Source: JACKII01 sp963807085 (GTDB taxonomy: Bacteria > Pseudomonadota > Alphaproteobacteria > Bin95). Taken from it: a DNA stretch of 64,000 nucleotides. Position numbers and translations under genes: made by a program. This document shows, in pieces, positions 28,267-36,356 of this stretch. The stretch is from positions 124,001 through 188,000 of the forward strand of contig CAWEBB010000012.1 of the NCBI GenBank assembly GCA_963807085.1, written 5' to 3'. Position 1 is the first letter of the stretch; each line of letters opens with the position of its first letter. The notes under the pieces were generated by a model. It ran no database searches, was not told the origin of the DNA, and was given only the letters and a program-made list of their open reading frames with translations.

Positions 28267-29280
28267 CTAATGGTCGTAGCCAACTTCGTCCGTCATCTTG
28301 AGCGCCTCGCCACGCTTGTCGGCGATTGCTTGCAGCGACAGGTCTTCCACCCTGAAGTCGCCGAACGATTTAAGAATGTCCGGCCAGGGCGTGCCTTCGC
28401 GCAACGGGTACTCGCCGTTGACGTCGGCATAAATCTCTTGCGCCTTTTCGCTGGTCAGGAAGCGCATAAGTTCCAGCGCCTCGGCCTTGTTCGGCGCATG
28501 CGAACCCAGCGCCATGCCGCTGATATTGGCGTGAGCGCCACGGCCGTCTTGGTTGGGGAACACCACATTGACCGCCTCGGCCCAGGGGCGCTGTTCCGGG
28601 TTCTTCATCATGGCGACGTAATAATAGCTGTTGCCGAGAGCGATGTCGCATTCGCCCTGCCAGATGGCCTTGACCTGCGCCCTGTCACCGCCGGTCGGTT
28701 TCCGGGCCAGGTTCTCCTTCAGGCCTTCAAGCCACTGCTTGGCCTCGTCATAGCCATGGTGATTGATCATGGCGGCGACCAGCGCGATCTGATAGGAATG
28801 CTTGCCTGAACGGGTGCATAGCCGGCCCCGGAATTTTTCGTCCGCAAGCGCTTCGTAGGTCAGGTCGTCTGGGTTTTCGACCCGATCCTTCGAGGCGTAG
28901 ATCACGCGGATGCGGCTTGTCAGGCCGATCCATTCGCCGTCTGGATCCCGGTATTTGGCGGGGATCGCTGCATCGATCTCGTCGTCATGGACGGGGGCCG
29001 TGATGCCCGCCTCCTTTGCCCGCGTCAGGTTGCCGATATCGACCGTCAACAGCACGTCCATCGGGCTCAAGCGGTCCTCCTGTTCGGCGCGCTCGATCAG
29101 GCCCGTTTTCGCGAAGACCACGTTCACCTTATGGCCGGTCTCTTTCGTAAACTCGTCGAACAACGGCTCGACCAGGAAGGGCTGACGATAGCTGTACACG
29201 TTTACTTCCCCGGCGTTGGCCGCGGAAAAGCCGACAACAGCCACCGCAGCCGCGGATAACAGGGGGCTAAGAAATTTCAT
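28267..29280 (-). CDS. Fe(III) ABC transporter periplasmic binding protein (FutA/FbpA type)
   Basis: 337 residues with a clean signal peptide (LLSAAAVAVVGFSAANA). The mature part starts GEVNVYSYRQPFLVEPLFDE, typical of ferric-ion binding proteins, and the Tyr pair in LGNSYYYVAMM is where the iron ligands of FutA/FbpA lie. It captures Fe(III) in the periplasm. No permease or ATPase gene is next to it, so it must work with a transporter encoded elsewhere. A Fur-like operator lies 66 bases upstream of the start. Confidence 0.9.
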   Translation of the reverse strand: MKFLSPLLSAAAVAVVGFSAANAGEVNVYSYRQPFLVEPLFDEFTKETGHKVNVVFAKTGLIERAEQEDRLSPMDVLLTVDIGNLTRAKEAGITAPVHDDEIDAAIPAKYRDPDGEWIGLTSRIRVIYASKDRVENPDDLTYEALADEKFRGRLCTRSGKHSYQIALVAAMINHHGYDEAKQWLEGLKENLARKPTGGDRAQVKAIWQGECDIALGNSYYYVAMMKNPEQRPWAEAVNVVFPNQDGRGAHANISGMALGSHAPNKAEALELMRFLTSEKAQEIYADVNGEYPLREGTPWPDILKSFGDFRVEDLSLQAIADKRGEALKMTDEVGYDH

Positions 29281-29345
29281 CGTGGATCTCCATCAGGACG
29301 TGACGTCGGTGTCCGCCAAAAAAGCGAGCGCAACCTATTGTGATT

Positions 29346-29364
29346 GAGAATGATTATCAATATC
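29346..29364. promoter_or_regulatory. Fur-like operator upstream of the iron-binding protein
   Basis: GAGAATGATTATCAATATC matches the classical 19-bp Fur consensus at 16 of 19 positions. It is placed upstream of the minus-strand iron-binding protein gene, where Fur or its alphaproteobacterial relative Mur would repress under metal-replete conditions. Confidence 0.7.
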
Positions 29365-29542
29365 GTTTCCAGCCGTGCGACACTCTTACAGACGGGAAGC
29401 GAAACATGCCGGCGGAACGATGCATTGGGTTGGAGGATTTTCTGACAGTGTTTCGGCGATACGCATCGACCGTCAGCGGAACGAACCAAACGCCGAGTGA
29501 CCGGTTCGACCATGACGAGGACGGCGAACCCGGACCCTCGGA

Positions 29543-30160
29543 TCAAACCGCCAAAATCAATATACGGGCGGCACCATAAGTTCGCTCATCCAGTACCGTC
29601 ATCGGCGGCGGCGGCGCGAACCGGTGCTTGGTTTCCGTTTCGACGCAAACAATGGCGCCCGTCGCCAGCGCGGCGCCGTCGATGATTTTCTCCAGGATCG
29701 GCCGGGCCAAGCCGCTGCGATACGGCGGGTCGAGAAAGACCAGATCGAATGGGCCGTGCGGGATGCGGGCCGGCAGTGTGGCACAAACCGGCGTGCATTG
29801 CGCGGCAACGCCCAAATGCTCCGCGTTTTTCTCCGCCAGATCCAGGGTTCTGCGGTCCTGGTCCACCAAAACCGCGTGCGCGGCGCCACGCGACAGGGCC
29901 TCGAACGCCAACGCGCCGCTGCCGCAGCAGAGGTCCGCAACCCGCGCACCGGCCAGTATATTGCCGCCGTCGGTGGCAAAGCGGCCATGCATCAGCAGAT
30001 TGAACAGCGCTTCGCGGGTGCGGGCGGCGGTCGGGCGCACATCCATGCCCGACGGAACGGCAATGGTGCGTCCCCGCAGCGTGCCGCCCAGGATACGGAT
30101 CGATTGCGGCGGGCGCTGTTTTCTGAGCGCCACAGGACTACTGCCGGATCCAAGCGGCAC
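29543..30160 (-). CDS. rsmD: 16S rRNA (guanine(966)-N(2))-methyltransferase
   Basis: About 200 residues. The RsmD signatures are all present: RILGGTLRGR, RPTAARTREALFN, the SAM-binding DLCCGSGALAFEALSRGA and the catalytic LVFLDPPYRSG. It methylates G966 in the decoding region of the small ribosomal subunit. The start is either GTG 30160, which overlaps the upstream gene by 23 bases, or GTG 30133 just after its stop; the conserved part begins after both. It is coupled to the VOC-family gene in front of it. Confidence 0.9.
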   Translation of the reverse strand: MPLGSGSSPVALRKQRPPQSIRILGGTLRGRTIAVPSGMDVRPTAARTREALFNLLMHGRFATDGGNILAGARVADLCCGSGALAFEALSRGAAHAVLVDQDRRTLDLAEKNAEHLGVAAQCTPVCATLPARIPHGPFDLVFLDPPYRSGLARPILEKIIDGAALATGAIVCVETETKHRFAPPPPMTVLDERTYGAARILILAV

Positions 30161-31022
30161 CCCAAAGGTTCAGGGTGCGTTCGGAATGGGGCCAGGAGCG
30201 CGGCCCCAGTTCGCGCGGCAAATGCTCCAGTTCGGCCGACAGCTCGATCCGGTCGCCGTTCGGATCGTCGATCATGAAGAACAGATTGTTCCCCGGCCCG
30301 TGCCGTCCCGGACCCCAGGCGACCGGAATTTCCAGATTGGCGAGGTGATCGGCCCAGTCCCGGAAATCCATCCAGCCGCTGGTCTCATAGGCGTGGTGAT
30401 CGGCCTTGGAATGGCTGGCCTGGAAGGCGGCGAAGCTGTGATGCTCCGGGTCCGTGCGCCAAAAAGCGACCCGCTTGGTACTGTCATCCTCCTCGTCCAG
30501 CAGCACATAGTCCGATGGCACGAAACCCAAGCCTTTCTCGTAAAAGTCGATCATCGGCGCGAGGTTCGGCGTCGCCACCACCACATGCTGGAGCCGGGCC
30601 GGAAAGGCGCGCGCCGGGATGGCGTTCGCGGCCTTCGGCGACGGCAGGCCGGGCTTCGGCAGGCCGAAAACATTCAGCCAGCCGTCCGGATCGCGCACGG
30701 CGACGGCGTCCTTCCGGAACGCGGCGGCGGGGGAAGGCTCCAAGCTGAGGCCCTGCGCCGCGACATAGGCTCGAACCTCATCCAATTGCCTCTCATTCTG
30801 AAGGCGATAGGCGTGGTAGGTGCGACCGCCATTCTTGCCCGCGCCGATCACCAGGCGCCGCCCCGGCGCTTGCAGCAGGAAATCGGCGCCGAAACCGGCC
30901 ACCCCGAACCCCAGCGCGCGCGCGTAAAAGTCCGCGAGTGCTTTTGGCTGCTCGCTTTCCAGGCGCAGATGGTCGAGCTGGGCGGGCCAGATCGGCGAAG
31001 TTTGTTGCATCGTCGTACCCAT
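30138..31022 (-). CDS. VOC-superfamily protein, type I extradiol dioxygenase-like
   Basis: 294 residues with two vicinal-oxygen-chelate modules. The likely Fe(II) ligands sit in the second module: His in LQHVVVATPNL, His in KADHHAYETSG and Glu in RIELSAELEHL, the H-H-E set of catechol 2,3-dioxygenases. The first module (LDHLRLESEQPKALADFYAR) has no complete ligand set, as expected. It could cleave a catechol-type ring or act as a related lyase. The rsmD start overlaps its 3' end. Confidence 0.85.
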   Translation of the reverse strand: MGTTMQQTSPIWPAQLDHLRLESEQPKALADFYARALGFGVAGFGADFLLQAPGRRLVIGAGKNGGRTYHAYRLQNERQLDEVRAYVAAQGLSLEPSPAAAFRKDAVAVRDPDGWLNVFGLPKPGLPSPKAANAIPARAFPARLQHVVVATPNLAPMIDFYEKGLGFVPSDYVLLDEEDDSTKRVAFWRTDPEHHSFAAFQASHSKADHHAYETSGWMDFRDWADHLANLEIPVAWGPGRHGPGNNLFFMIDDPNGDRIELSAELEHLPRELGPRSWPHSERTLNLWGAAWIRQ

Positions 31023-31120
31023 GCGGCTGATTTTTCCATACTGTCAGCAAACCCCGCCGGCCGGTGCAATGCAAGAGGCTGTGATACGGCTCTTTGACGG
31101 GAAGAGGGATCGAAGACGAA

Positions 31121-31579
31121 TTGCCGAGGGACGGATTTAAGGGCGCCAGATCGAGAGACGAAGCTTCGGCGCGCGCCTGGCTGGCCGCGCAGCGGGTCGG
31201 GCGGCTGGCGACCGCCGACGAGGTTGGTGCGCCGCATGTGGTGCCGGTCTGCTTCGCGCTGAGCGGAGACGGGCGCTCGCTCTATATCACCGTCGACGAA
31301 AAGCCAAAGAGCACCACGCGGCCGCTCAAACGCGTGCGCAATATCCTGGCCAACCCGCGGGTGGCGCTGGTCGCCGATTACTACACCGAAGACTGGAGTC
31401 AGCTTGGCTGGGTGATGGTGCGGGGCCGGGCGGAGGTGCTGACAGATGGCGCGGAACATGACGCGGCGCAGGTGTTGCTGCGCGAGAAATACCCGCAGTA
31501 TCGGCGGATGGCGCTGGAGCCTTTGCCGGTGATTGCGGTGCGGGTCGAGCGCTGGACCTGGTGGGGGCGGATCGCCTGA
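31121..31579 (+). CDS. PPOX-class flavin/F420-binding split-barrel protein
   Basis: About 152 residues. The split-barrel fold of pyridoxamine-oxidase-like proteins is shown by RVGRLATADEVGAPHVVPVC, SLYITVDEKPKSTTRPLKRV and RVALVADYYTEDWSQLGWVM, ending in VERWTWWGRIA. This agrees with the TIGR03668-like F420-dependent subgroup; the cofactor in this organism may be F420 or a flavin. The start is uncertain: TTG 31121 fits the domain limits, TTG 31094 is the alternative, and neither has a strong ribosome site. Confidence 0.78.
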   Translation: MPRDGFKGARSRDEASARAWLAAQRVGRLATADEVGAPHVVPVCFALSGDGRSLYITVDEKPKSTTRPLKRVRNILANPRVALVADYYTEDWSQLGWVMVRGRAEVLTDGAEHDAAQVLLREKYPQYRRMALEPLPVIAVRVERWTWWGRIA

Positions 31580-31618
31580 GCACGGTCCGCCCGATGCCGC
31601 GCCGAGCCTTCGCTGCCC

Positions 31619-33700
31619 CTACTGCACCCGATGCCAGACATTCCCTTCGGCATTGACCCGGTTCTGGTCGATCAAGTGCACGATAACCTGAGACGGGTAC
31701 TGCTGGTTCGGCTGACAATAGCCGTAGGCGTTGCAGTACTGCCGCGGACTCCAGTCGGATGGCACCGCATCGATCCTGACCCGCTTATTGCCTACGGGTT
31801 GTGCAGACCAGGTGCCGACCACCTCCGTCGGCCCCAACGGAAGCTGAAGGATCAGCCGGTAGTTTCCATCCTGAGAATAGGTCACCTGCGCGGAAAATGA
31901 GCCCTCGGCAGAGACGAAGGTCGTCTCCCATGTGCCGGTGAAGAATGCCTTGGCATCGGCTGCCGTCGGCTCCTGCTGGCGCGGCTCCGGTTGGCGTTTC
32001 GGTTCGGGTTGGGGCTCCCGGCGCGGCGGCGGTTCCGGACCACGCCGAGGCTCGGGCTCTCGGCGCGGTTCGGTGCTGTCGCCCGTTTCCGCTGCGAAGA
32101 CGATCTTGGAAAAATGTTCGACGATGGAATAACACATCGTCACCTTCCCCGCCTGCGGATCGTACCAGGCGTTGATTTCTTCGCAGTCGCGGAACTCCAC
32201 TTGCAGATCGCGCGGCCACACGAAGGCTTTTTCCAAGAAGCCAGCGATTTCCGGCATAACATTGGTGTCACGAACCAGCGCCGTCACCACGCGGCCAACA
32301 TCGGTTTGCGGCTCCTGGAACGTCAGGAGGATTTTTCCGCCGGGCGCGTCCGCTGGGTGATCGCCCGGTTGGTCAGGCCCCAGGTTTCTGGAGACGGGCT
32401 TCAGCAACACTTCCCAGGCGCGATATCGCTTCTCGTATTCTTGCAGGCAGCGGGCCCGGGTCCGCTCGTTCAGTTTAATCTTTTCGGCGAGCGGCTCGAA
32501 CCGCTTCGGATCGCTGCCATAGAGAATGCAAAAGGAATTGCGAAAGCGCCGCAGGCTAGGCGCATGCTCTCCCTGCCAGCCTTCCTGCTGGCCTTCCTGT
32601 TCGATTTTCATGCCATTATAGTACCACAATAACGAGGAATAGGTGACGAGTCCCTGCAGGATATCTTCCTCTTGGGCGTTCTCCCAATTTTCGGGATCTT
32701 CAAAAATCGATCCCAAAACGAATGCCGCGAAGCCGTCGGCGACGTCCTCCTCCGGTCCGGTGGCGGGGATTTCCAACTCGCCGATCAACGCATGGCCGAA
32801 CTCGTGGAAAAAGATGCCAAAGGTCGTGCCCGCAATCACCTTGCTGACATAAATTTCCTGAGCCGTGGGCGCGCGGTCCGGCGTTTGGTCGGGCTCCTTC
32901 TTCGGTTGCGAGTCAGGGTCCGAACCGCCGCCGCGTGGCGGGAAGGGCTCGTTGTCCGCTGTATCGCCGCCGCGCGGTGGCGGGAACGGATCACTACCGC
33001 CGGTAGTCTCACCGCCGCCGCCGGAGGTATTCCCGACGGTCTCAACCTCGAACGCATCGAACGCGAACTGACCGGTTCCGCCCATGATGATACCGGCGCC
33101 GGGCGCAAACCCGGCGTTTTTGTTCATTTGAAACACGAGCTCATCGTTCAGGAAGAACCCGGCGGACGCGGGTTCCTGACGGATCTCCAGCACGTCACTG
33201 CCATCCATGCGTGCGCGGATCTTGTCGGAGGTGCCCATTACCTCGAAGCCGTTGCCCTGGTTGCCGTACATCTTGACGGCCCCATCACCGGCGATGGCCA
33301 TGGCGACGTATTTTTCCGTCGAAACATGGTCGAACAACAGGCCCGCGAACGAGCCCTTGTCGCCGCGCAGAGCGACGTTGGTCTTGATGGTCCGGTTGCC
33401 GGCATTCAGAGCGTCGAACTTTGCGTGATAAAGAACGATCGAGTCGGCATCCTTGGAGTTTTTGAACATGACCCAGCCGCTGCTCAGACTGGTTTCCCAG
33501 GTGCCGTCGCTACCCAGTTCGACGCCCCCCGCAATCGGGCCGAGATGATCTTCGATTGTGTCCGCTCTTGCCTGGGACCCCAGCAGACAAAGAGCGATGA
33601 GTGCCGCCCAAAGTGTCAACCAATGAAATCCGCTCGGAAAGTTGAACCCATCCACCCGCGGAAAAGCCCTGATGCCCTGCGTCATACTCGGGAGTCCCAA
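31619..33700 (-). CDS. Large secreted protein with a DUF4344 zinc-metallopeptidase domain
   Basis: 693 residues. A hydrophobic export signal lies at about 29-47 (LTLWAALIALCLLGSQARA). Residues 50-225 look like a jelly-roll or lectin-like domain (SFAGLLFDHVSTEKYVAMAI). A Gly/Pro/Asp linker follows. The DUF4344 domain holds HEFGHALIGE with the HExxH zinc site at residue 299 and EEDVADGFAAFVL as a likely third-ligand region. A second linker of alternating Pro, Glu and Arg leads to a C-terminal beta domain (FFTGTWETTFVSAEGSFSAQ). The architecture suggests an exported protease with substrate-binding modules on both sides. Its targets are unknown. Confidence 0.78.
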   Translation of the reverse strand: MGLPSMTQGIRAFPRVDGFNFPSGFHWLTLWAALIALCLLGSQARADTIEDHLGPIAGGVELGSDGTWETSLSSGWVMFKNSKDADSIVLYHAKFDALNAGNRTIKTNVALRGDKGSFAGLLFDHVSTEKYVAMAIAGDGAVKMYGNQGNGFEVMGTSDKIRARMDGSDVLEIRQEPASAGFFLNDELVFQMNKNAGFAPGAGIIMGGTGQFAFDAFEVETVGNTSGGGGETTGGSDPFPPPRGGDTADNEPFPPRGGGSDPDSQPKKEPDQTPDRAPTAQEIYVSKVIAGTTFGIFFHEFGHALIGELEIPATGPEEDVADGFAAFVLGSIFEDPENWENAQEEDILQGLVTYSSLLWYYNGMKIEQEGQQEGWQGEHAPSLRRFRNSFCILYGSDPKRFEPLAEKIKLNERTRARCLQEYEKRYRAWEVLLKPVSRNLGPDQPGDHPADAPGGKILLTFQEPQTDVGRVVTALVRDTNVMPEIAGFLEKAFVWPRDLQVEFRDCEEINAWYDPQAGKVTMCYSIVEHFSKIVFAAETGDSTEPRREPEPRRGPEPPPRREPQPEPKRQPEPRQQEPTAADAKAFFTGTWETTFVSAEGSFSAQVTYSQDGNYRLILQLPLGPTEVVGTWSAQPVGNKRVRIDAVPSDWSPRQYCNAYGYCQPNQQYPSQVIVHLIDQNRVNAEGNVWHRVQ

Positions 33701-33899
33701 CTCAATCGTGTTTCCAGCCTGTCACACGTTACCAACGTCCAGGCTGCGGTTCCAGAGAAAAAGCGCATTCAAGCACTGTTAACCTTCCTGTTTCGGGTAA
33801 ACAAACGAAAAATGCGTCTCGCATTGTAAGCAGTTGGAGTGATCAACAGAGGTTTCTCGGTAGAGCACCGCTCGTGTTAATCGGCAGCACGCAATAAAA

Positions 33900-33924
33900 G
33901 AAGGCCCGCATCATGCGAGCCTTC
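33900..33924 (-). terminator. Intrinsic terminator, minus strand
   Basis: GAAGGC-CGCAT pairs with ATGCG-GCCTTC around a short loop. On the minus strand it is followed by TTCTTTTATT. It probably ended the thiolase whose last codons remain just upstream (33955-33996). Confidence 0.75.
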
Positions 33925-33954
33925 CATGGTAACGGTTGGGCGAAAAGCCTCGGC

Positions 33955-33996
33955 TTACGGCACCTCGTTCGAGAGCACGATGCTGCCGCCACCCCA
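33955..33996 (-). pseudogene. Last codons of a vanished thiolase
   Basis: The minus strand reads GGSIVLSNEVP then TAA. This matches the C-terminus of the intact thiolase at 36357-37499, which ends ASGSIMFSNEAP. No further thiolase sequence precedes it. It shows that another copy or relative once lay here and was deleted. Confidence 0.5.
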
Positions 33997-34019
33997 CGCA
34001 CGCGTGGTGCGGGTACTGG

Positions 34020-34514
34020 TCAGTTAACCTCCTGGATTTTCGGGGGCTGCCAAGAGAGCCACCCAGCATTTCTTTCTTGCCCCAATAGGCCGGAATGTAG
34101 AGCGAGATCGGACCGTCGGGGGCGTGCAGCCAGTTGCTCTCCTTGTCCTTGCCGGGGGGAGCTCCGGCATAGAGGGTCAGGGAGCCGTCGCCGTTCCGCT
34201 TCAGTCCGGCGTTCTTCGTGCCCAGCGAATAGCGTTTGAGGTCATTTTCGCTGAAGAAGTGGTTCTCGTTGTACAGGGTCAGCGACCAGAACCCGTTGAC
34301 AGGCGGCTCCCCGCCGGCGGGAAAGGTAATCCCATAGGTTTTCGATCCGTCGAGCGCCGCGCCGGCGTAATCATTGTCGGTGTAGAAATACTGAGTCTCG
34401 TTCGGCCGGTTGTCGAACATGTTCGACTTCGCGGTGCCGGAGCGGCTGAAATAGTCGACGCCCCACTCGGCGTTGTTGACCGACCGTTCCAACCATCCGG
34501 CAGGCTTGCCATTG
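34020..34514 (-). pseudogene. DUF1214-domain protein fragment, truncated and frameshifted
   Basis: Reads GWLERSVNNAEWGVDYFSRS, NETQYFYTDNDYAGAALDGS, PPVNGFWSLTLYNENHFF and GPISLYIPAYWGKKEML, the conserved C-terminal half of DUF1254/DUF1214 proteins. Near 34055 the frame moves and the normal ending WQPPKIQEVN with a TGA at 34020 follows. The N-terminal two thirds are missing and replaced by an aldo/keto reductase fragment. These proteins are usually exported and of unclear function. Confidence 0.75.
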
Positions 34515-34649
34515 TGCCGCCTCGAACTTGGCCGACACCTGCTCCTCCGGAATGACGGCATGCATACCGCCCTGGCTCACCCCGCCCACGCCGAGATGGG
34601 TGATGTGGAGCGACGTGCTGGCGATCTGGCGGGAGAGGAAGGGGTTCAT
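34515..34649 (-). pseudogene. N-terminal fragment of an aldo/keto reductase
   Basis: Starts MNPFLSRQIASTSLHITHLG and continues VGGVSQGGMHAVIPEEQVSA, the first strand and loop of D-threo-aldose dehydrogenase-type aldo/keto reductases. After about 45 residues it runs straight into the DUF1214 fragment in another frame. The junction near 34514 is a deletion fusion of two unrelated genes. Confidence 0.55.
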
Positions 34650-35033
34650 TCGAGATGACACTACTCTGCCACCTTGGGGGGCCAACTCAATGATAATTTT
34701 ACGCCGTACGACCCTTCGTCCCCGTCGGGCCTTTTCCACCCCCCAATAATTTTTGCGTGGCATGTAGTTGGGGAGGTTCCAATTCCTAACTTTTCGGTGG
34801 TACTAATATAATCTACCGCTTTGTCACGCGGCAAATATCCTACTAACATTCCTCGTATTTTTATGCCTATAGCATTTGGATCATGAGGGTTAGTTGGTTC
34901 TGGTGATAAAATGGCGATCTCTTCTAATTTTACTCCGTCTTCTGTCTTTTTACCGGCGATACGCTCCAAATTGCTCTGATAGTGGCTTTCACCGACAATA
35001 TCGAATGTAAACCCGCGACCTCTTTTTAAGGCA

Positions 35034-36179
35034 AGAGGCTTCTCCCGTTGGCTCCGGCGGCACAAAATGTGGTGATCTGCGCTTGCGTCGCGAGGTGCGT
35101 TCGCTTAATGTTCTCGCATGCCGAGCCGCTGGAAACATGACCGCCCGCTCTCCCGCGCCCAGTTCGAGGCGCGATTTCCGGATAATGCGGCCTGCGCCGA
35201 CTATCTGGCGCGTCGCCGGTGGCCGGAGGGCTTTGTCTGCCCGGGCTGTGGCGTCACGAAGGGATGGCTGCTGAAGACCAAGGCGTTCACCTGGGAGTGC
35301 GCGGCCTGCCGGCGGCAGACGTCCGTGACCGCAGGCACGGTCATGCACGGCAGCCATCTGCCGCTGAAGACCTGGTTCACGGCGATCCATATCGTAACCA
35401 GCCACTCCAACGGGATCTCCGCCCTGCAACTGCAGGCCCAACTGGGCCTGGGCAGCTACAAGAGCGCCTGGCTGCTCCTGACGAAGCTCCGCCGCGCCAT
35501 GGACGACCCGCCCGCTGGCGGTCAAGGCCGCAGCTCGCAGGGCAAGATGCTCGTTGCCGGCGCGGTGGAGCTCTCGCCCGAAGGCAAGCCGCGCCGCATT
35601 CGTCTCGCGCCGATCGCCGACTTCTCCGGCGCCACGCTCAAGCCCTTCGTCGTCGCGGTCGCCGCCGCCGGTGCCCGCGTCGTCACGGACGGATGGTCCG
35701 GCTACAATGGCCTGCCCGACCATGTGCACGAGCCGAAAGTCGTCGGCAAGATGGCCGCCCACATCATCCTGCGCTGGACCCATCGCGTCTTTTCAAACCT
35801 CAAGAGATGGGCGCTCGGGACCTACCATGGCCTCCGTCGCCAGCACTTCAGGCGTTACCTCGACGAGTTCGTCTTCAGGTGGAACCGTCGCCGCCACACA
35901 GCCGTGGCGTTCGATACCCTGCTCGGCCTCGGAGCCCGCCTCGCGCCAGCAACCGCCCGCGACTTCGTCGAGCAGCGCGTCTGAGAGTACCAGATCACGG
36001 CGCCACACCTCGGAATGCGAGATCGCCGTCGCCTGTCCGCGGTGCATCCAACCGTCTCGAGCCGCTGCCTACGTCGATCAGAATTGCTCAGAACCCTGCA
36101 TGCACCAGGAAGCCATCACCCGCGCCGCCATCCGAAACATCAACATCTCGCAGCGCCGGAACGAAAGGGAGAAGCCTCT
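35034..36179 (+). mobile_element. IS1595-family insertion sequence, 1146 bp, with AAGGCA target repeat
   Basis: The left end begins AGAGGCTTCTCCCGTTGGCT and the right end, on the other strand, begins AGAGGCTTCTCCCTTTCGTT; the inverted repeats run about 26 bp with a few mismatches. AAGGCA stands directly outside both ends (35028-35033 and 36180-36185). The family usually makes 8-bp duplications, so two bases have changed or the ends are offset. It carries a single transposase gene. It splits the HIRAN-domain gene. Confidence 0.88.
35118..35984 (+). CDS. IS1595-family (ISXO2-like) transposase, probably defective
   Basis: 288 residues. N-terminal zinc ribbon: FVCPGCGVTKGWLLK and WECAACRRQTSVTAGTVM. 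The DDE domain follows with ARVVTDGWSGYNGLPDHVHE (second catalytic Asp) and a C-terminal HRVFSNLKRWALGTYHGL and RYLDEFVFRWNRR. Between LRRAMDDPPAGGQG and the preceding helix the usual V-E-V-D-E segment with the first catalytic Asp is missing, as if about 25 residues were deleted in frame. The enzyme is therefore likely inactive, although the element is otherwise well preserved. Confidence 0.82.
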   Translation: MPSRWKHDRPLSRAQFEARFPDNAACADYLARRRWPEGFVCPGCGVTKGWLLKTKAFTWECAACRRQTSVTAGTVMHGSHLPLKTWFTAIHIVTSHSNGISALQLQAQLGLGSYKSAWLLLTKLRRAMDDPPAGGQGRSSQGKMLVAGAVELSPEGKPRRIRLAPIADFSGATLKPFVVAVAAAGARVVTDGWSGYNGLPDHVHEPKVVGKMAAHIILRWTHRVFSNLKRWALGTYHGLRRQHFRRYLDEFVFRWNRRRHTAVAFDTLLGLGARLAPATARDFVEQRV

Positions 36180-36356
36180 AAGGCAATATTGGACTTGTCC
36201 GCCGATGGGCTTTTTCCGAATAACTTTGATAGGATTCCCATTCGTAGTCTCCGATTTCCAACCCGTATGTTGAAGGATGATCGACGGTATCTTTGCTAAC
36301 TTTGAAGTCACTGAAGGGATGAGATGAAACCCCTTCAGTGACATTCAATTGACTGA

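Larger units (their letters stand above)
34661..36241 (-). pseudogene. HIRAN-domain protein gene interrupted by an IS1595-family element
   Basis: The 3' part (34661-35033) encodes a HIRAN domain: FTFDIVGESHYQSNLERIAG, ILSPEPTNPHDPNAIGIKI and MLVGYLPRDKAVDYIST. HIRAN domains bind DNA ends in SWI/SNF helicases such as HLTF and Rad5; small stand-alone versions occur in bacteria. The 5' part lies beyond the IS at 36180-36241 and reads MGILSKLFGKSPSADKSNIA. Removing the IS plus one AAGGCA copy joins the two in frame as SNIALKRGRGFTF, giving about 148 residues. Composition is AT-rich compared with neighbours. The interruption is recent enough that both halves remain clean. Confidence 0.75.

Noticed and set aside
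29340..29579. 79-codon frame over the Fur box
   Set aside because: Begins inside the operator, lacks a ribosome site and overlaps the end of rsmD.
34661..35033. HIRAN fragment as part of a defence helicase
   Set aside because: The rebuilt protein is only about 148 residues with no helicase motifs nearby, so a defence role is not supported.
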